Assembly: GCF_001647275.1 (NCBI RefSeq)
Contig: NZ_LRMM01000038.1
Span: 1 to 45,143 of the forward strand
From: Rufibacter ruber
GTDB taxonomy: Bacteria > Bacteroidota > Bacteroidia > Cytophagales > Hymenobacteraceae
Reading direction: 5' to 3'
Length of the DNA stretch: 45,143 nt
In this document: piece after piece, positions 1 through 9,136 of the stretch
How the letters are laid out: the number at the start of each line of letters is the position of its first letter
How positions within the stretch are numbered: position 1 is the first letter of the stretch
Notes under the pieces: generated by a model
What the model was told of the DNA's origin: nothing
Database searches by the model: none
The model's input: the letters and a program-made list of their open reading frames with translations, nothing else
Program-made: the position numbers and the translations under genes

Positions 1-322
1 CCCTCGGGGCCGGGGGCGGAAGCCGTAGTAGTTTTCACACACCGCTAACAGTGCTTCTGCCCTTTTTTATCCTTCTACCTTAAAATGTCCGAAGTATTGT
101 CAGAAAACAGGCCTAAAACAGGGAACATGGTTTTTAAGGCGTAGCCTTTGAGTCGCTGATGGTGCCTGTGCCCTAACCAGAGGTTGCCCCCCCCTCTACC
201 TTTTATTAATGAAAATTTAGTATATTGTATGCTCCCCCTTTTTGTATTTTTGCCTACAGAAGCATCTGATGGATACTGCCTTAGATCCTTAGTGGCGGAA
301 TGATTGGAGAAAGAGCACCTAT
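1..322. other. Intergenic leader with no recognisable gene
   Basis: No convincing coding sequence is visible on either strand. The first 20 bases are very G+C-rich and the stretch from about 190 to 300 is A+T-rich, which suits a promoter region for the histidine kinase that starts at 323. Any gene to the left lies outside the window. Confidence 0.5.
223..252 (+). promoter_or_regulatory. Possible Bacteroidota-type promoter for the PAS kinase
   Basis: TATTTTTG at 245-252 fits the Bacteroidota -7 consensus TAnnTTTG. A TATTG at 223-227 could serve as the -33 element, with 17 bases between them, which is somewhat short. The box lies about 70 bases before the ATG at 323. This is motif matching only. 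Confidence 0.3.
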
Positions 323-3304
323 ATGGAGGAGACATTAGCCGCCGCTGCTGAAATTGCAGCCCCAGGCCTACAGAAGGAACCCTTGCCGTTATTGTATTTT
401 CAGGAACTGCTAGAGCATAGCATGGAACCTATGCTTTTAATAGCCGGGGAGGGCGAACTGCTGTATGTGAATAAAGCCCTGGAAGAGTTGGCGGGAAAAC
501 CCCGGGCCACCCTTCTGCAGGAGGGGGTTTCTGCGGTGTTCCCGTTTTCTGGTGGCGGTTTCCCTTCCATAGCCACAGTCTTTGGTGCTGATGGTACTTT
601 TTCAGACACACTCTCCCTTTTGCACCCGGTGGAAGGGGGAATCCCGGTAAAGGTGAACGCCAGAACCTTCTTTGGGCCAGGGGGGCAGGCGGTAGCCAGT
701 GTGTATCTCAAAGATCTAAGGCCCTCGCTGGAGGCGCAGGAGAAGATAGTGGGCCAGCAGGAAACTTTAAAAGTTGCCCTCACTGACTTGCAGCAGGTAC
801 TGGAGAATTTAGTGGACATGATCTGTACGTTTGACCTGGATGGGAACCTTCTGCACATCAATAAAATATGTGAGAAAATTCTGGGGTACTCTCCAGAGGA
901 ATTGGTAGGCCGCCACTACCGGGAGTTTATCCATCCAGAAGACATCACCTCTACCCAGGGAGATACCCAGGAGTTACAGCAAACCCAAGTTACATACCAT
1001 TTCAGAAACCGCTACCTGCATAAGAACGGGAGTATGGTTTACCTGTCCTGGACATCCTCACTGGTGAAAGAAGGCGGTAAGGTCTATTGCATTGCCCGAG
1101 ACATCACCTCTATGATTCCGGCAGAAGAGATCAGGTTAGAAAACGAGAGCCGTCTGCAGGCCCTTTTGCAGGAAGGCTTTGAGATGATTGCCGTGATTGA
1201 TGAAAAAGGTGTGTTTAAATTTGTGAGCGGCAGTGTCAAGAATGTGTTAGGGTATGCGCCAGAAGAGTTGGTGGGTATGGATGCCTTTACCCAGGTGCAC
1301 CCAGATGATGTAGCCCATCTGCTGGAGCAACACCGGCAGGTGTTAAACGGGCAAAACCTCCTGTTCAGTCCCTTCAGGTGTAAAAACCGGCGTGGCGCGT
1401 GGCGCTGGCTGGAGTCACGGGCGGTCAACTGCTTTCATAATCCCACTATCAACGGCATTATTGTCAACTCCCGTGATGTGACCGAGCGCCTGCAAACCCA
1501 ACGGCAGCTGGAGCGGAGCGAAAAGATGTACAAGTCTCTCTTTGATTTCAACCCAGATGTAGCGTATTCCCTTGACACCAACGGCCGTTTTACCTCTGTG
1601 AACAAAGTGGCCGTAGAGCTCATGCAAATGCCGGAGGAGGAAATCCTGAACAGGCATTTCAATGAGTTTGCGCAGCTGGACTATGTGGAGCACAATGAGC
1701 GGCAATTCCAGAGAGTGCTCCGGGGGGAGGCCATCACCACAGAATCATCCCTGCTCAATGCTAACCAGGAGGAGGTTTTCTACACCTTTACGGAGATACC
1801 TATTTTGATTGATGGCGAAGTGGTGGGGGTGCACGGGCTGGCCAAAGACATCACGCATGTGAAACGGCAGCAGCTGCTCTTAGAGGAGACGGCAAAAAGG
1901 CTGAACAACATCTTGGAGAGTATCAAAGATGCTTTTTTCACCCTTGACCAGGAATGGCGCTTCACCTATGTGAACCCAGAGTTTGAAAAAACCATGAAAG
2001 CCCGCAAAGAGGATCTGGTAGGCCGTAAAATTACCGAGGTGTATGACCCTGCCATATTTGAGCCTTTTTACCGGCAGTTTCAGCGGGCAGTTGGTAAAAG
2101 AGCGCCTATTCATTTTGAGGAATATTCAACGTACCTGAACAGCTGGCTGAGCGTAACGGTGTATCCGTCAGAAGAAGGGTTCTCTGTCTACGTCAAAGGG
2201 ATTAATTCGCGTAAGCGGGCAGAGGCAGAACTCAAAAAGCTCTCCCTGGTGGCCAGCAAAACGGTGAACTCGGTCTACATCACAGATGAGGAAGCCAGAA
2301 TAGAATGGGTCAATGACGGCTTCACCCGCCTGACGGGCTATACCTTAGAAGAGGTGGTGGGGCGCAAGCCCGGTGATTTTTTAGCCAGCCCGGCAACCCA
2401 GGCCAATGTATTTTCTATCAGAGAAAAGCTTGCCATTGAAAAGCCTTTTGTGCAGGAGGTAGAGAATATGAGCAAATCAGGGGAGGTGTACTGGTCTAAA
2501 CTGGACGTCACCCCCATTCTTGACGAGCACTCAGGCGGCGCCAAGAAATTCATAGTCATTGAAACGGAGATCACCGGCCAGAAAAAAGCCGAAGAGGAGC
2601 GTGTCAGGCTCACTGACGAGTTGCTGCGGCGTAACCGGCACCTGGAGCAGTTTACGTATATTGTGTCACACAACCTGCGGTCGCCGGTGGCGAACGTGCT
2701 GGGGTTGACTTCACTGCTCATGGGCACAGAAGACCGGGAGATGCAGTTGACCGTGACAGACAAGCTGCGCCATACGGCGAAGGGGTTAGATACCATTATC
2801 AGAGACCTCAACGACCTCTTGAGCCTCCAGGGAGGGTTGTTAGAGGCACGGGAGAAGATCAGTCTGCCAGAGATTGTAGAGCAAGCCCTGTTGAGCCTGC
2901 CCAATGAAAGCTACCAGCACGTGACCATAGATCTGAACGGAATCCAGGAGATCATCTCCGTGCGGAGCTTCATGAACAGTATATTAAGCAACCTGCTCAC
3001 CAACGCTGTGAAATACAGGTCTCTGGAAAGGCCGCTAGACATCAAAGTGACGGCACGGCTTGAAGAAGCGTCAAACTTGCTCTGCCTCTCTGTCTCTGAC
3101 AATGGTCTGGGAATTAACCTGGAGAAAGAAGAGAAAAACCTGTTTGGCCTTTACAAACGCTTCCACTTTCATGTAGCCGGCAGAGGGCTGGGGCTGTATC
3201 TGGTAAAAATGCAGGCCGAAGCCTTAGGAGGGGCCGTGAACGTGCAGAGTAAACCTGGGGTGGGTTCAACGTTCAACGTTTTTGTGAACGTAGCAGAAAG
3301 TTAG
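323..3304 (+). CDS. Soluble multi-PAS sensor histidine kinase
   Basis: A 993-residue sensor kinase expected to autophosphorylate and pass phosphate to an unlinked response regulator. About six PAS modules can be read in tandem, at roughly residues 20-130, 152-270, 280-395, 400-520, 525-635 and 640-760; several contain the GYSPEELVG-type signature. The HisKA box is SHNLRSPVANV with the phospho-acceptor His783. The HATPase domain shows an N box (NLLTNAVKY, Asn890/Asn894), a G1 box (DNGLGI) and a G2 box (GRGLGLYLVK). No signal peptide or membrane segment is present, so it should sense something inside the cell, and no receiver domain is attached. No response regulator lies next to it. The ATG at 323 is the first in frame after the A+T-rich leader. 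The family is certain; the ligand is unknown. Confidence 0.93.
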   Translation: MEETLAAAAEIAAPGLQKEPLPLLYFQELLEHSMEPMLLIAGEGELLYVNKALEELAGKPRATLLQEGVSAVFPFSGGGFPSIATVFGADGTFSDTLSLLHPVEGGIPVKVNARTFFGPGGQAVASVYLKDLRPSLEAQEKIVGQQETLKVALTDLQQVLENLVDMICTFDLDGNLLHINKICEKILGYSPEELVGRHYREFIHPEDITSTQGDTQELQQTQVTYHFRNRYLHKNGSMVYLSWTSSLVKEGGKVYCIARDITSMIPAEEIRLENESRLQALLQEGFEMIAVIDEKGVFKFVSGSVKNVLGYAPEELVGMDAFTQVHPDDVAHLLEQHRQVLNGQNLLFSPFRCKNRRGAWRWLESRAVNCFHNPTINGIIVNSRDVTERLQTQRQLERSEKMYKSLFDFNPDVAYSLDTNGRFTSVNKVAVELMQMPEEEILNRHFNEFAQLDYVEHNERQFQRVLRGEAITTESSLLNANQEEVFYTFTEIPILIDGEVVGVHGLAKDITHVKRQQLLLEETAKRLNNILESIKDAFFTLDQEWRFTYVNPEFEKTMKARKEDLVGRKITEVYDPAIFEPFYRQFQRAVGKRAPIHFEEYSTYLNSWLSVTVYPSEEGFSVYVKGINSRKRAEAELKKLSLVASKTVNSVYITDEEARIEWVNDGFTRLTGYTLEEVVGRKPGDFLASPATQANVFSIREKLAIEKPFVQEVENMSKSGEVYWSKLDVTPILDEHSGGAKKFIVIETEITGQKKAEEERVRLTDELLRRNRHLEQFTYIVSHNLRSPVANVLGLTSLLMGTEDREMQLTVTDKLRHTAKGLDTIIRDLNDLLSLQGGLLEAREKISLPEIVEQALLSLPNESYQHVTIDLNGIQEIISVRSFMNSILSNLLTNAVKYRSLERPLDIKVTARLEEASNLLCLSVSDNGLGINLEKEEKNLFGLYKRFHFHVAGRGLGLYLVKMQAEALGGAVNVQSKPGVGSTFNVFVNVAES

Positions 3305-3351
3305 TTTCTGTTTCCGGGCTGTTTTCAGAAAAACAGCCCGGAAACAGAAAC
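3304..3351. repeat. Heptad palindrome, copy 1 (perfect)
   Basis: A 22-bp perfect inverted repeat with a 4-base loop. Each arm holds two CTGTTT(T) heptads around a CCGGG core. It begins on the last base of the kinase stop codon and lies between two convergent genes, so it may act as a transcription terminator, although no separate T-run follows the stem. Confidence 0.85.
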
Positions 3352-3404
3352 TGCCAGTTACTTGTCTTTTAGGGGAAGGGGAGGTGCTTTTTCCTCCTGC
3401 CACT

Positions 3405-3468
3405 CGTAGGGGGTTTCTGTTTTACGGCTGTTTTTGAGAAAACAGCCGTAAAACAGAAACCCCCTACG
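3405..3468. repeat. Heptad palindrome, copy 2 (long, near-perfect)
   Basis: A 64-base palindrome with a short central loop. Each arm has two CTGTTTT heptads around a TACGG core, extended outward by a matching CGTAGGGGG block. It ends 8 bases before the stop codon of the convergent sugar dehydrogenase gene. Confidence 0.85.
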
Positions 3469-3476
3469 CGGAGTCA

Positions 3477-4715
3477 CTATCTGGGAGATATTTTCCAGAG
3501 TTCGCCGTTGCTTTGGTCAGTCACCACATACAAGGCGCCGTCTGGCCCTTGCCGCACATCCCGTATGCGCTGGCCACGGTCGGCCAACAGGTGCTCCTCA
3601 CCGGTCACTTTCCCGTTTTCAATTTTCAGCCTCACCAACCGCTTGTCTTTCAGGCCTCCTACAAACAAGCTGCCGCGCCACTCCGGGAACGCGTCACCGG
3701 TGTAGAATTGCGCACCAGAAGGGGCAATCACAGGGTCCCAGTAGTAAACGGGCTGCTCAAACCCTTCTTTCTGGGTCACGGCATTGGGAACGGGTTTGCC
3801 AGAGTACTCCTCACCGTAGGTGACCAAGGGCCAGCCGTAGTTCTTGCCTTTCTGGATGAGGTTCAGTTCATCTCCGCCCTGCGGCCCCATTTCTACCACC
3901 CAGAGTTTCCCTTCGGCATCAAAAGCTGCAGACTGCACATTTCTGTGCCCCACCGTCCAGATCTCTGGCAAGGCTCCTGCCTGCCCCACAAAAGGATTGT
4001 CTGGGGCCGGCGCCCCGGAAGGGGTGATTTTTAGGATTTTGCCCAAGTGGCTGTCCATGTGTTGCGCCTGGGGCCGGGTCATTAATTCAGAGCGTTCCCC
4101 CATAGTAACATACAAGTTCCCATCTGGGCCAAAAGCCAGACGTGACCCAAAGTGCTTATCACCGTTGAAGGTGGGCATTGTTCTGAGGATGACCTGCACC
4201 TGACTCAGACTCGTTCTGTCCTGAGACAGCACGCCGCGGGCTACACTGGTGCCGTTGCCTCCGTTGCGCGGCTCAGAATAGCTCCAGAAGATGGTTCGGT
4301 CTGTACTAAAGGAAGGGCTGAGCACCACATCTAACAGACCGCCTTGGCCGCGGGCGTCAACCGCCGGCACCCCCGTAATAGGCTGCCCCACTTGTCCGGT
4401 GGCGGAAATGATGCGCAGGCGGCCGGGTTTTTCGGTTACCAGCAAAGCACCGTCTGGGAGAGGTTCTACCGCCCAGGGTTTTTCCAGGCCGGTTGCCAAC
4501 GTCTCTACCTGAAACGCCGTGGTGGAAGTAATGGCGCACGCGCGGGTTTGACCGGCAAAGACGGGCTTCTGGTCTGGCGCGTTGGCCGTACGGGTTTCTA
4601 ACGGCGTGCAGTTACCGGAAGACGGATTTTGGGCAGTAGACGCCTCCTGGCTACAGGCGGTGCCCAAACCTGCCGCCAGAGAGAGGGTTAAAACAAAAAA
4701 GCCAAAATTTTTCAT
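3477..4715 (-). CDS. PQQ-dependent sugar dehydrogenase, lipoprotein
   Basis: A 412-residue protein of the soluble glucose/sorbosone dehydrogenase family (YliI/Asd type), six-bladed beta-propellers that oxidise aldose sugars with PQQ. The N-terminus is a lipoprotein signal with lipobox GTAC and lipidation site Cys21, so the enzyme should be anchored in the envelope facing the periplasm or outside. Family blocks visible in order are GLEKPWAVEPLPDG, GQGGLLDVVLSPSF, RLAFGPDGNLYVTMGER, TVGHRNVQ and KGKNYGWPLVTYGEEYSG. The length matches the family. It is a single gene convergent with the PAS kinase, with two palindromes in the gap. Whether the host makes PQQ cannot be judged here, and the substrate is unknown. 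Confidence 0.88.
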   Translation of the reverse strand: MKNFGFFVLTLSLAAGLGTACSQEASTAQNPSSGNCTPLETRTANAPDQKPVFAGQTRACAITSTTAFQVETLATGLEKPWAVEPLPDGALLVTEKPGRLRIISATGQVGQPITGVPAVDARGQGGLLDVVLSPSFSTDRTIFWSYSEPRNGGNGTSVARGVLSQDRTSLSQVQVILRTMPTFNGDKHFGSRLAFGPDGNLYVTMGERSELMTRPQAQHMDSHLGKILKITPSGAPAPDNPFVGQAGALPEIWTVGHRNVQSAAFDAEGKLWVVEMGPQGGDELNLIQKGKNYGWPLVTYGEEYSGKPVPNAVTQKEGFEQPVYYWDPVIAPSGAQFYTGDAFPEWRGSLFVGGLKDKRLVRLKIENGKVTGEEHLLADRGQRIRDVRQGPDGALYVVTDQSNGELWKISPR

Positions 4716-5090
4716 AGTACTGGGTTAGGGGATGACATCTTTATATTAGAGCATGTTTAAATTCCCCTTTTGCGCTGCTAACGGGTATCAAAAGAACCTG
4801 ACTTTGCCATTTTCTCGCACCATAGCGGGGCGTATGTTGCTCCAAAATCGCTTCGCCAGAACCTTGTGCTCCCCATTTTCGCCTGCAAAATCAAAATGAA
4901 AACAAGCTCATTGACCAAAGCGCTTGCCTCAAAGGGTTGGCCTGGTTGCAAAGGGCAAGGCATTTGTCTCCCTTACAGCACCCGCAAATCTATGAAGGGA
5001 ATAAGAGCTGGTCACTTACAGATTAACCTTGTACGTGAAAGAAGGTTTTAGCTGTTACCAAAGGGAAGGGAGTCGTGAGTATAGCCAATG

Positions 5091-5130
5091 CTGTTTTTGA
5101 CCTGTTTTCTGAAAAACAGGCCATAAACAG
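5091..5130. repeat. Heptad palindrome, copy 3 (imperfect)
   Basis: Arms CTGTTTTTGACCTGTTTT and AAAACAGGCCATAAACAG surround a short loop. The same double-heptad layout is present with a few mismatches. It lies within the gap between two genes of the same strand. Confidence 0.7.
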
Positions 5131-5400
5131 CCAGCCGGCATACTTAGTATTTAAAGGGGGGAGGTGAAGGAAAATGGTTCTTGAGTAGCTTTTCACTGCC
5201 TTTCTTCAAGAATAATCTTGTATTCATTTTTCTACGCTTTCGCCTTCATTCTCTCTGGGTTTTTCTAAGAGCACGTTATGCTTTGAGCGTCTCAGGAAAC
5301 CTGTACATGCATACTGCCCTTGACGTATGCGATTGATTTCTTGTCAAACCCAAGGCTAAGTAAACGCTTGCTGAGGAAACGGAAAGAGTGGTGGGGTAGC

Positions 5401-5448
5401 TTTTCTGTTTTTGAGCTGTTTTGGCCAAAACAGCTCAAAAACAGAAAA
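5401..5448. repeat. Heptad palindrome, copy 4 (perfect, no loop)
   Basis: A perfect 48-base palindrome with GGCC at its centre. Each arm has two CTGTTTT heptads around a TTGAG core matched by CTCAA on the other side. It lies about 95 bases beyond the 3' end of the serine hydrolase gene, so on the minus strand it is placed like a terminator. Confidence 0.85.
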
Positions 5449-5542
5449 TGATCTGGTATCAGCAGCAGACAGGGGATCAATGGCTGTAGTCAGTACATTG
5501 AACAACTGTTAGAAAAGAAGCGGTTGCCTTTCTGCATTTTCT

Positions 5543-6922
5543 CTAGGTTCCAGCTACGGCAGGCCAGTCTTCTTTGGTCAAGATCAGGTGCTTTATAATT
5601 CTGTCCAGGTCCTCCGCAACCAAGGAGGGGGAATTGTTATTTCTGGAGTTGGCCATAATCACATAGCTGAATTCATGGTTCAGCCTGGTCATGACTGAGG
5701 TTGTGCCGGGCAGGGAGCCAAAGTGGCTCCAGTTAGGGTACCCAAAATAGGTGCTCTCCAGCAGTTGTGCGCTCAGGCGGCATTGGGGGCTGCGGGTGTC
5801 AACCAACACCATAAACTTCACCATGTCTTCGGCGGTGGCTATCCAGCCCCCGTTGGCATCCATTCGGGCCATTTTAAAGGAATAGGGGTTCTGTTCGTTT
5901 TGGTAATACCTTACCTCGTTCGCCACCTGCTGGCGCTCTGTGTCTCCGGCAATGCGCATGGTTGAGATGCCCAAAGGGTGCAGAAACGTTTCCTGCACAT
6001 ACTGGGAGTAGCTTTTGCCTGTGACTTTTTCAATCACCCTCCCTAGAATGCAGTAGCCTAAATTAAAGTAGCAGTAGGTTGTGCCCGGAAGATGCTCTAA
6101 AGGCCTACCATTAATCTGGTTACTGATTATCTGTTTGGCTGACAGAGACTGGTCTGCAAAAATGGGGTCATTGGGGTTGTTTGTCCAGCCGGAGGTATGA
6201 TCCAGCAAATTCCGCACGGTGATGAGGTCAATGTTAGAGCGGGCCGGTGGGGAGGGGTAGTCTCCCGTGAGTATCCCGTTTGGCCCAAACACCCTGTCTG
6301 AAAAAGAGAGCTTTCCCTCCTGCACTAACCGGAGGATGGCTGCACTGGTGATAGGTTTGGAAAGGCTTGCAATCCGGAAGAGACTGCCGGTGGAGACTAA
6401 TTCTGCAGATTCCCGGTTGGCATATCCGTAGCCTTTAGAAAAGATCAGTCTGTCGCCTCTGGCAATGGCAATTGACACCCCAGGCAGGTTGTGGCGTTTG
6501 ATAGCCGCTTCCATGGCCTCATCTATTTCTGTGTGCAGGGAGTTAAACTCCACCCGGTACCGTGATACCCTTCCGTCTTCAGAAACCACTTTGTACACGA
6601 CCTCCGCAGTAAAATCATTGGCTGTGGTGTTACTGGTTTGGAGGGTGTTGCCTATGTACACTTTACTGCCCGCTGTTCTGGGGGTGAAGGCGGCAATAAG
6701 GCTGTCTCTGGGAATGCCAGACGGCAAGTTGACAGAGATGCGGGTGCCTGTGAGGCTGGCCTTACTATCAACAGGTAGCCTTTGGTTATTCTCTTGCAGA
6801 AAACTAAAAGCAATGAGCCCCTCCTCCAGAGGATATGCGGGCATAATGTCATTATTCTCGCCTTGGCAGGAGAACATGAAAACAAGAAGCAAGGCCATGC
6901 ACAGCCTTCCCATACTCACCAT
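5543..6922 (-). CDS. Beta-lactamase-fold serine hydrolase, lipoprotein
   Basis: A 459-residue member of the class C beta-lactamase/D-aminopeptidase/esterase superfamily. The signal peptide ends at a lipobox-like FMFSC (Cys19). Residues 30-128 form an extra module with a short repeat-like beta pattern, resembling the small DUF5018-type domains found in Bacteroidota surface proteins. The catalytic domain runs from about 135 to 455, with the SxxK motif SLSK (Ser186, Lys189) and the YxN motif YFN (Tyr285, Asn287) inside CYFNLGYCILG. The third motif is not a clear KTG or HxG; SLPGTT may take its place. Substrates in this superfamily vary (peptides, esters, beta-lactams), so the reaction cannot be named. 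An alternative ATG three codons downstream (6913) is equally plausible. Confidence 0.87.
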   Translation of the reverse strand: MVSMGRLCMALLLVFMFSCQGENNDIMPAYPLEEGLIAFSFLQENNQRLPVDSKASLTGTRISVNLPSGIPRDSLIAAFTPRTAGSKVYIGNTLQTSNTTANDFTAEVVYKVVSEDGRVSRYRVEFNSLHTEIDEAMEAAIKRHNLPGVSIAIARGDRLIFSKGYGYANRESAELVSTGSLFRIASLSKPITSAAILRLVQEGKLSFSDRVFGPNGILTGDYPSPPARSNIDLITVRNLLDHTSGWTNNPNDPIFADQSLSAKQIISNQINGRPLEHLPGTTYCYFNLGYCILGRVIEKVTGKSYSQYVQETFLHPLGISTMRIAGDTERQQVANEVRYYQNEQNPYSFKMARMDANGGWIATAEDMVKFMVLVDTRSPQCRLSAQLLESTYFGYPNWSHFGSLPGTTSVMTRLNHEFSYVIMANSRNNNSPSLVAEDLDRIIKHLILTKEDWPAVAGT

Positions 6923-7247
6923 GGGTTAAAAAATAATAGTAAATAAAAGGGGTGAGCCAGAGAGTGGGGGCTTTCTAAGCTAGCTTATTTTCATAGTGTG
7001 GTGGTGCGGTAGCCAAAGAAATAAGCATCTTTGGCTGCCTCAGGGAATGCAGCTGCAAATATATAATTATTCTGTATCTGGAGCAAAAGTTTTTTGTACA
7101 TGCTCTGTAGGAAAAGTGATATATATCATTTGATGAAGCTGAGGGCTTGATAAGGGAAACAGTGTGCCTGAGTAATTCTAAGCATGGGGCATGAGTGAGC
7201 CTTTTTAGCAAAAAGGCGGGGGTGTGAGGAAAATACTTTGCCCTCGT

Positions 7248-7287
7248 TCTGTTTTTAACTTGTTTTCCTGTAAACGTGCTATAAACA
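7248..7287. repeat. Decayed heptad palindrome
   Basis: CTGTTTTTAACTTGTTTT on the left and a degenerate ATAAACAG on the right keep the outline of the family, but the inner stem no longer pairs well. Confidence 0.4.
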
Positions 7288-7371
7288 GGGTTTTGGAATG
7301 TTGATGTAGTAAAGTGGAGTAAGGGGATAACCCTGATAGTAAAAATGATAAGGAGGATGTGTTAACAGCCA

Positions 7372-7400
7372 ATTTTAACTTTTATCTGAAAAGTTAAAAT
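7372..7400. promoter_or_regulatory. Perfect 12-bp hairpin or operator upstream of fecR
   Basis: ATTTTAACTTTT is followed by the 5-base loop ATCTG and an exact inverted copy. It lies 400 bases before the FecR start and 450 bases from the divergent hydrolase. It does not belong to the heptad family. A dimeric regulator's operator or a transcript hairpin are both possible. Confidence 0.5.
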
Positions 7401-7799
7401 GAACTTATCAGTTATATTTTTATCAGAACGAAAGGGAAAAAATATCTGCAACAAGTCTAAAGATTATACAAGTCAGATAGTGCGCATGCCGGTTTAAGAA
7501 AAGCTAACCCTTCCAGTTTAAACTATAAATAGTAGGGGGTATGAACTGAAAAGTAATTGGCGTACAACGTTATGACGAGACAGCCACTGCTGAGCGGCAG
7601 GAGGAGTTCCTGGGAGCAGGAACAGTTTCTCTTATTTCATGTGCTCTAAAAATACCACAAACAGTTTGAATGCTACTTCTTAAGATGTTGAAACCTCAGT
7701 AAAATTACTCTTTCAAGTTTAATTGAAAAGAGGCAAAAAAAGTGGAAGAGTGACTAAGGGATTGTTCCATGTTAAGGTACTTATAATAAAAGGCAATAA

Positions 7800-8990
7800 A
7801 TGAATTCCAAAAAAGGAAATAAGAGATACCAGGATCTGGCTGAGAAATGGTTGAATGGTACCATCACCCCTGAAGAGGAACAAGAATTCTCTACTTGGTA
7901 TCATACTGATCAGGATGCTCCTGTAACAGTAACTTCTTATTATGCTGAGAGTGAGGCAGAGCATAAAGCTAAAATCTTTCATGCTATCAAAGAGTCTATC
8001 AACCAAGAGAAGGAAAGTAGAAGTAGTAGGAAAAAAACATTTCTGGCAACCTGGATAAGTGCGGCGGCAGTCATTGCTCTACTGCTGGTGTCGGTAGGGG
8101 CATACTTCACGTTATTACAAGAGGGTGGCAGTAGTATAAAGGCCGTAACAAAGCCGCATTTGCGGTACAAGAACGATGTTCCCGCCGGTGGAGAGAAGGC
8201 TTTATTGACGCTAGCAGATGGTCAGGTTATTGTTCTTGAAGAATCCCGAGATGGAATGGAGCTGGAGCAGGGAATAGCAAAGGTTATAAAAATGAATGGC
8301 TCCTTGGCTTATAACCAAGGTGTAAAAGGAAACAACAACGAAGTAGTTTATAATACAGTGAGCACCCCTAGGGGGGGGCAATACCAGGTTGTGCTAGCAG
8401 ATGGTAGCAAAGTGTGGCTGAATGCAGCCTCGTCTATTAAGTTCCCAACAGCTTTTACCGGTAAAGAGCGGAAAGTTCAACTCATAGGGGAGGCTTATTT
8501 TGAAATTGCCAGAAATACAGCCATGCCCTTTAAAGTAGAGGCCGGTGAGGTAGAAGTGAAGGTATTGGGGACTCACTTCAATGTGATGGCCTATCAAGAT
8601 GAAAAGGTGCTGGAGACTACCCTGTTGGAAGGTTCTGTGCAGGTGACTCAGGCTGAAAAAGAACAAGTACTGGTGCCTGGACAGCAGGCTGTGCATCAGT
8701 ATGGAGGCGCAGGATTCAAACTGAAGAAGGTAGACGTTGAAGATGTGACTGCCTGGAAGAATGGTGTTTTTCTGTTTGAGCAGTCTGACCTGAAACAGGT
8801 TATGCGGCAAGTGCAGCGTTGGTATGATGTGGAGGTGGTGTACGAGGGAACCGTTCCTGCTTTGGCGTTTACCGGAGTAATTCCCAGAAAAGAAAATGTG
8901 TCAAAATTACTGGAGGTTCTTGAAATGACGGGTGGTGTTGAGTTTGAAATTTCAGGCCGAACTGTTTTGGTGCACAAGAAAGGAAACTAG
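7800..8990 (+). CDS. FecR-family anti-sigma factor
   Basis: A 396-residue inner-membrane regulator that binds an ECF sigma factor in the cytoplasm and receives a signal from a TonB-dependent transducer through its periplasmic part. The N-terminal cytoplasmic region is residues 1-80, with the sigma-binding-type pattern YQDLAEKWLNGTITPEEEQEF. One membrane helix spans about 81-106. The periplasmic FecR domain covers about 170-290 (TPRGGQYQVVLADGSKVWLN, then GEAYFEIARN), and the C-terminal part (about 315-390) matches DUF4974, an STN-like fold. It is the first gene of the Sus locus, 146 bases before the SusC transducer. Unusually there is no sigma gene beside it; the nearest one is at 21325. Confidence 0.93.
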   Translation: MNSKKGNKRYQDLAEKWLNGTITPEEEQEFSTWYHTDQDAPVTVTSYYAESEAEHKAKIFHAIKESINQEKESRSSRKKTFLATWISAAAVIALLLVSVGAYFTLLQEGGSSIKAVTKPHLRYKNDVPAGGEKALLTLADGQVIVLEESRDGMELEQGIAKVIKMNGSLAYNQGVKGNNNEVVYNTVSTPRGGQYQVVLADGSKVWLNAASSIKFPTAFTGKERKVQLIGEAYFEIARNTAMPFKVEAGEVEVKVLGTHFNVMAYQDEKVLETTLLEGSVQVTQAEKEQVLVPGQQAVHQYGGAGFKLKKVDVEDVTAWKNGVFLFEQSDLKQVMRQVQRWYDVEVVYEGTVPALAFTGVIPRKENVSKLLEVLEMTGGVEFEISGRTVLVHKKGN

Positions 8991-9136
8991 CAATTTACAT
9001 ATAGCCATTGGCAGCTTTTTTTGAAAGCGAAACCCCACCGGGTGAAGGGGGAAGGGAAAGCTATGCCCGTACTTTGAAATTGTTCAGCTATTGACAACTA
9101 CTATTTTTTGAAATTCTAACCCTTTACTAACAACAA

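Larger units (their letters stand above)
4716..5542. other. Long intergenic gap with two palindromes
   Basis: Over 800 bases lie between two minus-strand lipoprotein genes. Short open frames occur on both strands, but none resembles a known family and one runs straight through the perfect palindrome at 5401. Apart from the two palindromes listed separately, no RNA gene or coding sequence is recognisable. Confidence 0.5.
6923..7799. other. Long divergent intergenic region
   Basis: This 877-base A+T-rich gap separates the divergent serine hydrolase and FecR genes, so it should hold promoters for both. It contains a perfect hairpin at 7372-7400 and a decayed heptad palindrome at 7248-7287. A FecI-type sigma gene would often be expected just before fecR, but no open frame of that kind, whole or broken, is visible. 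The short minus-strand frame at 6975-7211 resembles nothing known. Confidence 0.5.

Noticed and set aside
5292-5480. A 62-codon minus-strand open frame
   Set aside because: It runs through the perfect palindrome at 5401-5448 and resembles no family.
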